40,409 nt of DNA from Sulfobacillus harzensis (GTDB lineage: Bacteria; Bacillota; Sulfobacillia; Sulfobacillales; Sulfobacillaceae), in the NCBI RefSeq assembly GCF_012933365.1, contig NZ_JABBVZ010000032.1, positions 1 through 40,409 on the forward strand, read 5' to 3'. Below the pieces are notes generated by a model. That model saw nothing but the letters and a program-made list of their open reading frames with translations. It ran no database searches and was not told where the DNA came from. The translations under genes and the position numbers were made by a program. How positions within the stretch are numbered: the stretch's first letter is position 1; each line of letters opens with the position of its first letter. Below are positions 8,589 through 15,460 of this stretch, in pieces.

Positions 8589-9325
8589 ATGGAAAGCAAT
8601 GCGTGGGACAATATTGACGCTGTGCGGGAGTATGTCCTGCGGCAGCGTGCGAATGCCGATTACTTGGAGCGCCCAGCCATTGAGTCCGTCTTGCCTCCCC
8701 TGCGTGCAAAGCGCGTTTTAGATTTGGGGGCGGGAGCAGGGGACTGGGCCGCCTGGGCGGCCAATGCGGGGGCAAGCTCGGTGACGGCCGTGGAAAAATC
8801 GCTCGCCATGCGCTCGTTCTTTATATTCCCGAAAACGGTGCGTTGGTTGGTGGCAGCATTGAGACGGTGGACCTGAGCCCGGCCAGCTTCGATTGCATCC
8901 TCAGCGTGCGGGTCTTTCATTACCTCGAACATTTCCCCGACTTGGCAAGTCGCTTGTATCAGTGGCTGGCACCGGGGGGGAGTCTGATCTTTTCCGTGGA
9001 ACATCCCTTGAAGTACGCCAATAGCCGAGGAGACTGGATCGTGGACGCCGAAGGCAACGCCAGTGCATGGCCCATTGATTCCTACCTAAAACCTGGCCCC
9101 CGACCGGAAGAACGAATGGGCGTTCACCTGGTGAAATGGCACCGCCCAATATCGGCCTATATCACCCCATTAATTGAGGCGGGGTTCTTGATCAAAGCCG
9201 TGATGGAGCCGGATTTCACCGATGAGGGGTGGCGGGACCAACCGGCCGCTGCCGAAGGCAACCGCCGCCGGCCTAACATTCTCGTCATTCGTGCCGACAA
9301 GGAGATGAGCACCGGCACCGCGTGA
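8589..9325 (+). pseudogene. Class I SAM-dependent methyltransferase, frameshifted
   Basis: The first frame from ATG 8589 carries methyltransferase motif I (VLDLGAGAGDWAAWAANAG) and the post-I acidic strand VTAVEKS, then turns to unlikely sequence and stops at 8876. The second frame is protein-like from about 8810 (LYIPENGALVGGSIE) and continues with FDCILSVRVFHYL, the motif IV/V region and APGGSLIFSVEHP. It ends at TGA 9325. The two halves together make one methyltransferase of about 245 residues, so one indel between roughly 8790 and 8815 has split it. The substrate is unknown. Either an inactivated gene or an assembly error. Confidence 0.75.
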
Positions 9326-9551
9326 GGCAGGCTACCAGGGCGGAGCTTAGGGAAAAAGAGAGCCAGACAGGCGACAGCTCCAGGTAAATCTGTCGGTTTT
9401 CGTCGGATGCCGGGTGCACTGCGAATACGCAGTTTCCGGTGCAGTGGGCTAACGGTTCTGTCGAACCCTTTGCCGGAATCCTCCCTCGATTCTTCGCTAT
9501 CCTGTCCCTACCGCGTAGACGGCGCGGAAAAATGGTTCAGGAGGAGATCTT

Positions 9552-9746
9552 GTGAGACTATGGCTGACACTATGGGGGGGCCGATTGACGGCGTTCTTCG
9601 GGAAAAAAGAGGGCAATGTCTTTATCGAAAACGGCATTTGGATTATCGTGGTGGTCTTGGCCATGATTATGCCCATCGAATCCCTCCGAAACGCCCTGGT
9701 CAATGCTTTCGGACAAATCACGCAGAATCTCAGCACCATTCAATAG
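9552..9746 (+). CDS. Flp-like pilin subunit precursor
   Basis: GTG 9552 follows AGGAGGAGATCTT. The 64-residue product has a basic leader ending KKEG, then a prepilin-type cleavage site G|NVFIE, with glutamate at +5, and a long hydrophobic helix (WIIVVVLAMIMPI). This is the layout of Flp/Tad pilins and related class III signal proteins, cut by a TadV-type prepilin peptidase and assembled on the cell surface. The next two genes are TadE- and TadG-like, so the three form a small cassette. The ATPase, platform, secretin-like and peptidase genes are not in the window. Confidence 0.65.
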   Translation: MRLWLTLWGGRLTAFFGKKEGNVFIENGIWIIVVVLAMIMPIESLRNALVNAFGQITQNLSTIQ

Positions 9747-10180
9747 CGGGAAATGCCTACATTGAACTACTGCTGGTACTCCCAGTGCTCACCGCGGTAT
9801 TCCTCGGGATGGTGACGGTTGCCAGCTTATTTTTAGGCAACGTGGCGGTATCACAGGCGGCCGAACAGGGAGTCCGGGCGTGGGCCGGGGGGGCGTCAAC
9901 CGCCTCGGTGACAGAGACAGTCGCGGCGGCACTGCGCCAAGAGGGAATATCCGCCACGCCCGTGACCCAATTTGCGAACCAGGGCAGCGCGAAAAGTGTA
10001 ACGGTGACCGTGCCCTTCAAACTTCTTAACACAGGAACCATCGGGTCCGTGAGCGCGTCGCGCACCATCACCAGCGCGGCTTCCGCACCGGTAGGCAGCG
10101 GGCCATCCGGGCCTGTTGGCGGGGGAGGCGGTGGTCAAGGAGGCGGCGGTGTTGTGTATCATCACTTCCCGCGCTGGTAG
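9743..10180 (+). CDS. TadE-like pseudopilin (start codon uncertain)
   Basis: The frame contains a second prepilin-type site, G|NAYIE with glutamate at +5, followed by a hydrophobic helix (LLLVLPVLTAVFLGMV), then ~75 residues of mixed sequence and a Gly-rich tail. This fits TadE-like minor pilins. No ATG, GTG or TTG lies in frame between the preceding pilin gene and the conserved start. The only near candidate is ATA 9743, overlapping the upstream stop as ATAG, and the nearest in-frame ATG (9560) would read out of frame through the pilin gene. Coordinates use ATA by default. Translation may depend on re-initiation, or an indel may have hidden the real start. Confidence 0.55.
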   Translation: MAGNAYIELLLVLPVLTAVFLGMVTVASLFLGNVAVSQAAEQGVRAWAGGASTASVTETVAAALRQEGISATPVTQFANQGSAKSVTVTVPFKLLNTGTIGSVSASRTITSAASAPVGSGPSGPVGGGGGGQGGGGVVYHHFPRW

Positions 10181-10511
10181 CGTCAGCATCATGGGGCTCG
10201 GGCTCGTCTTAGTAGGGCTGATGGCAGCGGCGCTAATCGTGGCTGGCGGGCAACTCTGGATGAGTCAGCAAGCGCTTCAGGACGCGCTCGGGAATGCCGC
10301 CTTGGTGATGGAACAAGCGCATCAGACTTCCGCCGCGGAACTGGTTCAGTTGGTGGAGGATAATGATCCCCAAGCGTCATCGGTCACTGTGCTTTTTTGT
10401 CAGGAAACCGCCACGGGAACTCTCGACGCTACCGTCAGCGCCCCGGTTACACTGACGTTTTGGGCTCCTTGGATGGGGATTAAGCCGCTTCAGGTACAAG
10501 CTCAGGTTTAG
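10149..10511 (+). CDS. TadG-like pilus-associated membrane protein
   Basis: GTG 10149 lies five bases after AAGGAGG, which decides the start over 10116. It overlaps the end of the TadE-like gene by 32 bases, so the two are translationally coupled. The 120 residues have a short basic N-terminus (SRAGS), a hydrophobic helix (LGLVLVGLMAAALIVAGG) and an extracytoplasmic remainder. That matches short TadG/TadE-like proteins with one N-terminal membrane anchor. It probably assists assembly or anchoring of the pilin-like fibre. The terminator begins inside its stop codon. Confidence 0.55.
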   Translation: MLCIITSRAGSVSIMGLGLVLVGLMAAALIVAGGQLWMSQQALQDALGNAALVMEQAHQTSAAELVQLVEDNDPQASSVTVLFCQETATGTLDATVSAPVTLTFWAPWMGIKPLQVQAQV

Positions 10512-10538
10512 GCCCAGGAAGTCATTCCCGGGCCTTTT
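10510..10538 (+). terminator. Intrinsic terminator of the pilin-like cassette
   Basis: GGCCC-A-GGAA (10511-10520), loop GTCA, then TTCC-C-GGGCC (10525-10534) followed by TTTT. It starts at the stop codon of the TadG-like gene and overlaps the last codons of the convergent HAD gene (stop at 10522). The T-run serves plus-strand transcription only. Confidence 0.7.
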
Positions 10539-11208
10539 CCTGGCCAAATTGCCATACCTGGTCGAAGAATGGTGTGGGTTCGGCCAAACTCTCCAGCACC
10601 GCGTCTGCGGCCGCTGCCTGAAGCGCGGCGACGTCAAAGCGTCCGGTGGCTATCCCGAAACAGAAAAATCCTGCCGTATGCGCTGCATCCACGTCGCGGG
10701 GGGTGTCGCCAATCACGATAACGGGCCGGTCTAAATGGGAATCGGCTGCCCGTTGAAGAATGTCGGCACGCGTCGACCCAGCTTCCGAAAACCCACCGCC
10801 CGGGAAGTAGGGCGCGAGGCCTGCCGCGTTGAGCTTGGCATAGGCGCCTAGGCGGATGTTGCCGGTTCCCAGTCTTAAGGGCCAGCCTCGCATTGAAAGG
10901 TCGGCGATCAGGGAAGCGACCCCAGCCAATGGCTGGAGGGGAGTCCGACTGAGCTGCTGGCGCAAGTGCCGAACGTAGACGGCAAAAAAGTTCGACGCCT
11001 CCTCGGGGGGAATGCGGGCGCTGTCGGCGGCTTGAAGCCACAGATGATGATCGGTGGCTCCCGCGAAGTCAAGACCGTCAAACCCTCCAGATATTCCATA
11101 CAAGGCATGGAAGGCCTGATTCAGGGCTTGACGTCCAACACCCAGCGGTTCCAGCAGGGTGCCGTCAATATCCCAGATAAGAAGCGGCCGTTTATAACGC
11201 TGAAGCAC
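10522..11208 (-). CDS. HAD-superfamily hydrolase (phosphoglycolate phosphatase-like)
   Basis: The 228-residue product has HAD motif I near the start (WDIDGTLLEP, nucleophile D13 and acid/base D15), motif II in LRLGTGN, and motif IV in VIVIGDTPRDVDAA. A helical cap domain sits between motifs I and II, as in the Gph/PGMB group. These enzymes hydrolyse small phosphomonoesters such as 2-phosphoglycolate or sugar phosphates. It is the last gene of the pentose phosphate operon and overlaps pgl by 17 bases, so removal of a side-product sugar phosphate is a fair inference. The substrate is not certain. Confidence 0.85.
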   Translation of the reverse strand: MLQRYKRPLLIWDIDGTLLEPLGVGRQALNQAFHALYGISGGFDGLDFAGATDHHLWLQAADSARIPPEEASNFFAVYVRHLRQQLSRTPLQPLAGVASLIADLSMRGWPLRLGTGNIRLGAYAKLNAAGLAPYFPGGGFSEAGSTRADILQRAADSHLDRPVIVIGDTPRDVDAAHTAGFFCFGIATGRFDVAALQAAAADAVLESLAEPTPFFDQVWQFGQEKARE

Positions 11209-11896
11209 TGGCTCGGTCCAAAAACCAATGGGCCTCTCGGGCGTGTCTGGTCAGCCACGCAGCCGGGAGTTGGGATTCTCCGCTTAGGCACTCCTGAACC
11301 CGTGTCGCCTTGTCCGAGCCGGCCACCAAAAACGCTACCCGCCGGGCGTGGGCCAAGAGAGGCAACGTCAACGTGAGACGTTCGGTGCCCGGGCCGGGTC
11401 CTGCTGCCACCCAGTCGCGCGAAAGTTCCTGGGGCGAGCCGGGAAATACCGACGCGGTATGACCGTCGCCACCCATGCCTTGCATGGCCAGGTCGAGTTC
11501 GGGATACCCATCTGAACGCGGCAAGATTGCCAACGCCTGACGATACCGGGCCAGCGATTCCCGCGGGTCGGTTTCGGTAAGCCATGGAAAGACCGAGAGC
11601 GGTGGGACCGGCAAGCGGTTCAGCAGTGCTTCACGGATCATCCGAACGTTGCTGTCCGGGTCCATCGGGCCCACGTTCCGTTCGTCAACGAAATAAAGAC
11701 GGATGGAGGACCAGGGGAGGCTCTCCTTGCTCGCCAAGTGCTGATACAAGGGTTTGGGGGTGCTGCCGCCTGACAGCGCCAAATTGGCGCAGCCATGCTC
11801 CCGAATGGCTTCCAGCGTCACCCTCTGCAACCACTCGGAGACCATATGAACTAAGGCCTCCGGGGAATCCGCAACATGGATTTCCGGTTTGGTCAT
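11192..11896 (-). CDS. pgl: 6-phosphogluconolactonase
   Basis: This 234-residue DevB/SOL-type lactonase hydrolyses 6-phosphogluconolactone, the product of Zwf, to 6-phosphogluconate in the cytoplasm. Family motifs are clear: NLALSGGSTPKPLY near residue 40, YFVDERNV near residue 70, and the GMGGDGHTASVFPGS active-site loop in the middle. The length is normal. Its ATG overlaps the opcA stop codon (ATGA), so the two are translationally coupled. The enzymes immediately before and after it in the pathway are encoded in the same operon. Confidence 0.95.
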   Translation of the reverse strand: MTKPEIHVADSPEALVHMVSEWLQRVTLEAIREHGCANLALSGGSTPKPLYQHLASKESLPWSSIRLYFVDERNVGPMDPDSNVRMIREALLNRLPVPPLSVFPWLTETDPRESLARYRQALAILPRSDGYPELDLAMQGMGGDGHTASVFPGSPQELSRDWVAAGPGPGTERLTLTLPLLAHARRVAFLVAGSDKATRVQECLSGESQLPAAWLTRHAREAHWFLDRASASAL

Positions 11897-12921
11897 GAGG
11901 CATGAGTCCCTTCTAGCAAAGTGTGGCGCAATGTTTCCAAGTACAGCGGGTCGCGCCCGATGGTGAGAAGATTCGTTAGGTCATCCAACAGGGTGGGCGT
12001 TTGGTGCGGTTCTTGCCATTCCCGGATGACATTGTCGTCTTTCACGAGGTGAAGCCGCCAGGCGTCGGCAGCGTCCGTCACCACCAATGCGTGGCGGCCG
12101 CGGCGAAAGCGCCAAACGTGAGACAGCCCTTCGGCCTGTTCCACGCGGATGCTGGGATGATTGCAGGGCGGAAGTCCTATATCCCAACCAAGACGCCAGG
12201 AGAGCCAAAGCCAGGAGCTGGCGAGCGGCCAGTCGTCATGGTTGGGGCTGGTCACCAAGACGTCCTCCGGGTTTTTCAGGACGGCTAGGGCCTCCGACTC
12301 GTCCGAGGCCTCGGCTAGCAGATGGCGAAATGGCACGCCCCGATACCAATCCAAGTCCATGACTCCCATCTGGTAGCGCTCTGCGGCCTCGATGAGCGGC
12401 TGCCACTGCTGCAACGGGTAGGCAGCACTGTCAATGACGAGCGATTGAAAGCTGGTACTGAGCAAATCCCAGCGAAAACGCCCTTCCGGAGGGGCGGTGG
12501 TCCACCAGAGATAGGAGGGGAGGTCCGAGCGCACCAACGGTTGGACCCAGTCAATCCAGTAGTTCGCAATCCCGCCAAAAAGGGTCATGGCAATGCACTC
12601 CGAAAACAGCAATGGGGGTCGGCCCACGCCGCGGTCGGTTTCCACGGCCGTGTAGACATCGACGTCCAAACGATCGGCACCGTCCCGTTCGGACGACGGG
12701 GAGAGCATGAGAATCCGCGCGGGATGGGTTTGGGCCAGCTGATGGGCTAATTTTAGCCAGTCCTCTAAGCGCTCGGGATCCACAAATAGGCCAAGCGTCA
12801 TCACTGTAGCGGTCAGAGGAACGGCCCCGTCCAGCGCTTTGGGGACAATGGCGGGAAGGTGGTGCAAAAGTTCCGGACCCCCGATTTGCTGCTGCTTCCA
12901 GTGAATTATCCGTCGGTTCAT
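11893..12921 (-). CDS. opcA: Glucose-6-phosphate dehydrogenase assembly protein OpcA
   Basis: The 342-residue product matches the OpcA family, which aids assembly or redox activation of glucose-6-phosphate dehydrogenase in cyanobacteria and actinobacteria. Visible matches are PARILMLSPSS, then LFSECIAM, and the characteristic PLVRSDLPSYLWW segment. It lies directly after zwf, the usual arrangement. ATG 12921 (MNRRIIHWK) is chosen because upstream in-frame codons overlap zwf. A good AAAGGAGG site lies about 30 bases before it, which is too far to be ideal, so the exact start is less sure. Confidence 0.85.
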   Translation of the reverse strand: MNRRIIHWKQQQIGGPELLHHLPAIVPKALDGAVPLTATVMTLGLFVDPERLEDWLKLAHQLAQTHPARILMLSPSSERDGADRLDVDVYTAVETDRGVGRPPLLFSECIAMTLFGGIANYWIDWVQPLVRSDLPSYLWWTTAPPEGRFRWDLLSTSFQSLVIDSAAYPLQQWQPLIEAAERYQMGVMDLDWYRGVPFRHLLAEASDESEALAVLKNPEDVLVTSPNHDDWPLASSWLWLSWRLGWDIGLPPCNHPSIRVEQAEGLSHVWRFRRGRHALVVTDAADAWRLHLVKDDNVIREWQEPHQTPTLLDDLTNLLTIGRDPLYLETLRHTLLEGTHAS

Positions 12922-13000
12922 CGGTAATGACGGCGCTTGACCCTCTGATGGCCAAGCGCCGCTACCTCCTTTCCCCTGGAATCTTCCCCTGCTTATACCA

Positions 13001-14548
13001 TTACGGCCGACGCCAGCGAAATCCGTCCCGCTGAATGAGGGAATCGGCCTCCTCAGGGCCCCAGGATCCGGATTCATAGGTGGGAATGGGGCCTCGGGCT
13101 CGCTGCCAACCGTGCAAAATGGAGGATACCAGCGACCAGGCGGCCTCCACCTCATCCTTTCGGGTGAATAGGGTGGAATCGCCAATCATGGCATCCAACA
13201 GCAGCCGCTCATAGGCTTCGGGGGGCGTTCCCGCAAACGACGTCCCGTACAAGAACTCCATGTTAACGGTTCGAACCCGAATTTCCGGTCCCGGAACTTT
13301 GGCGCCGAAGCGCAGTGAAATGCCCTCGTCAGGCTGGATTTTCAGCGTCAGCAAGTTGGGCGCCAACTCGGGGGTATCGGTTTGCTCAAAGAAACGATGG
13401 GGTGCCGTTTTAAATTGGATCGCGATCTCGGTCGCGCGTTTGGCCAGGCGCTTTCCGGTACGCAGGTAAAAGGGGACGCCGGCCCAACGCCAATTGTCGA
13501 TTAGGAGCCTCAGCGCCACGTAGGATTCCGTCCGGCTGTCGGAGGCAATGTCCGGCTCATCGAGATAGCCCGGAACCAGTTCGCCGTCGACCGAGCCCTT
13601 TTCATATTGGGCCCGCACGGTGTACTCCGCTACATCCCGGGTGGAGAAGGGACGAATGGAGCGCAGGACCTTGACCTTTTCATCCCGCACGGCGTCGGCC
13701 TCAAATGCAACCGGGGGCTCCATGGCGATCAGCGAGACTAACTGCAGCATGTGATTTTGAACCATGTCGCGCAAAGCGCCGGCTTGATCGTAATACGAGC
13801 CGCGGCCGGCGACGCCGAGGGACTCCGCCACCGTAATTTGCACCTGGTCGATGTATTGCCGGGTCCACAGCGGCTCAAAAATGCCGTTGGCAAACCGGAA
13901 GACCAAGATGTTCTGCACCGTTTCCTTGCCCAGATAGTGGTCAATACGGTAGATTTGCGACTCATCGAACACCTGATGCAAATCTTGGTTCAAAGCCACA
14001 GCGGACTCCAAGTCGTGGCCGAAGGGCTTTTCCACAATAATCCGCACCCAATGCCGCTCGTCGATCGGTTTAGCCAGCCCTACATTGCCCAAGTGATCGG
14101 CAATCACGGGATAGGCAGAGGGAGGTGTGGCCAAATAGAATAAGAAGTTTTGCGGAAAGTGGCTTTCTGCATCCCGCAACATGGTCTTCAGCGCCTCGTA
14201 GGCATTGGCGTCGTTGAAGTCTGCGGTCAGATAGTACGTGCTGGACAACAGGCGATCCAACACCTGGGGATCGGGTTTGCGCCGCGAGTGCTCTTCAATA
14301 GCCTGGCCTACCTCGCGGCGAAACTCTGTATCCTCATAAGCCCGGCGGGCAATGCCGATAATGCGGCAGTCGCCTGCCAGCCAATTATCCACCATCAGGT
14401 TGTAGAGCGCGGGAAAGAGCTTCCTATGCGCCAAGTCGCCTGCGGCCCCAAAGATCACGAAGGTAAAGGGTTCCGGCCGTCGGCGAGCCCCCAGTCCTTC
14501 TTTTAACGGATTTGCCATCACGGTGTCCATCGCATCGTCCCCGATCAT
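13001..14548 (-). CDS. zwf: Glucose-6-phosphate 1-dehydrogenase
   Basis: This enzyme oxidises glucose-6-phosphate to 6-phosphogluconolactone with NADP (or NAD). The 515-residue product has the nucleotide loop GAAGDLAHRKL at residues 34-44 (the usual GASGDL serine is alanine), EKPFG near 173-177, and the active-site motif RIDHYLGKE at 201-209 with the catalytic histidine. The start ATG 14548 overlaps the gnd stop codon (ATGA). Nearby alternative ATGs at 14530 and 14518 would trim a few N-terminal residues. OpcA follows, and gnd precedes. Confidence 0.96.
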   Translation of the reverse strand: MIGDDAMDTVMANPLKEGLGARRRPEPFTFVIFGAAGDLAHRKLFPALYNLMVDNWLAGDCRIIGIARRAYEDTEFRREVGQAIEEHSRRKPDPQVLDRLLSSTYYLTADFNDANAYEALKTMLRDAESHFPQNFLFYLATPPSAYPVIADHLGNVGLAKPIDERHWVRIIVEKPFGHDLESAVALNQDLHQVFDESQIYRIDHYLGKETVQNILVFRFANGIFEPLWTRQYIDQVQITVAESLGVAGRGSYYDQAGALRDMVQNHMLQLVSLIAMEPPVAFEADAVRDEKVKVLRSIRPFSTRDVAEYTVRAQYEKGSVDGELVPGYLDEPDIASDSRTESYVALRLLIDNWRWAGVPFYLRTGKRLAKRATEIAIQFKTAPHRFFEQTDTPELAPNLLTLKIQPDEGISLRFGAKVPGPEIRVRTVNMEFLYGTSFAGTPPEAYERLLLDAMIGDSTLFTRKDEVEAAWSLVSSILHGWQRARGPIPTYESGSWGPEEADSLIQRDGFRWRRP

Positions 14549-15441
14549 TCGTTGTGAATTTTGTGCCCGCCGAACTGATTTCTAAGAGCGGCAATGACTT
14601 TAGCCGAGTAAGATTCCTCCTGTCGGGAGGCAAAGCGCGAGAACAACGAGAGGGTGATAACGGGAGCGGGCACATTCTCGTTAATCGCTTCAAAGACGGT
14701 CCAGCGACCCTCGCCGGAGTCATCCACATAGCCGCGGACGTGTTCCAGAGTCGGATTCTCCCGATATGCGCCGGCCAACAGTTCTAAGAGCCAGCTGCGC
14801 ACGACGGATCCATGATTCCACAATTCGGCCACCTTTGGCAGATCAATGGGGAAGTCGGAGGCCTTTAGTATCTCAAATCCTTCTCCGTACGCCTGAAGAA
14901 GGCCGTATTCAATGCCATTGTGCACCATCTTCACGAAGTGCCCTGAGCCGACGGGGCCAACGTGCAGATACCCGTTTTCGGGCGCGAGATCGGTAAAAAT
15001 CGGCTCTGCAGTATGGACGGCTTGGTCGGGGCCGCCTACCATGAGACAGTAGCCTTCAGTCAACCCCCATACTCCGCCGCTGGTTCCCGCATCGATGAAA
15101 TGGACGCCCCGCTCTTGGGCTTCCTTTCCGCGCCGCACGGAATCATGAAAGTTCGAGTTGCCGCCGTCAATAATAATGTCGCCGGGATTGAGCGTCTGGA
15201 TGAGCGTTTGAATCGTATCCTCGGTGATTTTGCCGGCCGGCACCATTACCCAAACAATCCGAGGTGCCGACAATTTTTCGATCGCCTGCGCCAGGCTTTC
15301 CGCGGGTTCTCCGCCCATTTTGGCCAGCCGTTGCCGTGCCTCGTCGCTGGGGTCAAAAACCACCACCTGGTGACCATGCTGCAAGAGCCGTTCGGCCATA
15401 TTGCCGCCCATCCGACCCAAGCCAATCATCGCAAGTTTCAT
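14545..15441 (-). CDS. gnd: 6-phosphogluconate dehydrogenase (decarboxylating), short form
   Basis: It converts 6-phosphogluconate to ribulose-5-phosphate and CO2 with reduction of NAD(P). ATG 15441 follows AGGAGGGT. The 298 residues start with the dinucleotide loop MIGLGRMGGNMAERL and include the substrate-binding DAGTSGGVWGL and the catalytic region HFVKMVHNGIEYGLLQAY. It is the short type (~300 residues rather than ~470), related to Bacillus YqeC. Members of this group often prefer NAD, so the NADPH yield of the route may be lower (inference). The gap after tal-pgi is 19 bases. Confidence 0.95.
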   Translation of the reverse strand: MKLAMIGLGRMGGNMAERLLQHGHQVVVFDPSDEARQRLAKMGGEPAESLAQAIEKLSAPRIVWVMVPAGKITEDTIQTLIQTLNPGDIIIDGGNSNFHDSVRRGKEAQERGVHFIDAGTSGGVWGLTEGYCLMVGGPDQAVHTAEPIFTDLAPENGYLHVGPVGSGHFVKMVHNGIEYGLLQAYGEGFEILKASDFPIDLPKVAELWNHGSVVRSWLLELLAGAYRENPTLEHVRGYVDDSGEGRWTVFEAINENVPAPVITLSLFSRFASRQEESYSAKVIAALRNQFGGHKIHNE

Positions 15442-15460
15442 TCTGCACCCTCCTGAGAGA

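Noticed and set aside
9360..9551. Possible cyclic-di-GMP riboswitch before the pilin cassette
   Set aside because: Small hairpins are present (for example CTGCG AATA CGCAG), but the conserved GEMM core is not found.
9407..9742. Longer start for the TadE-like frame
   Set aside because: The added ~110 residues run out of frame through the pilin gene and read as unlikely protein. No binding site supports ATG 9407 or 9560.
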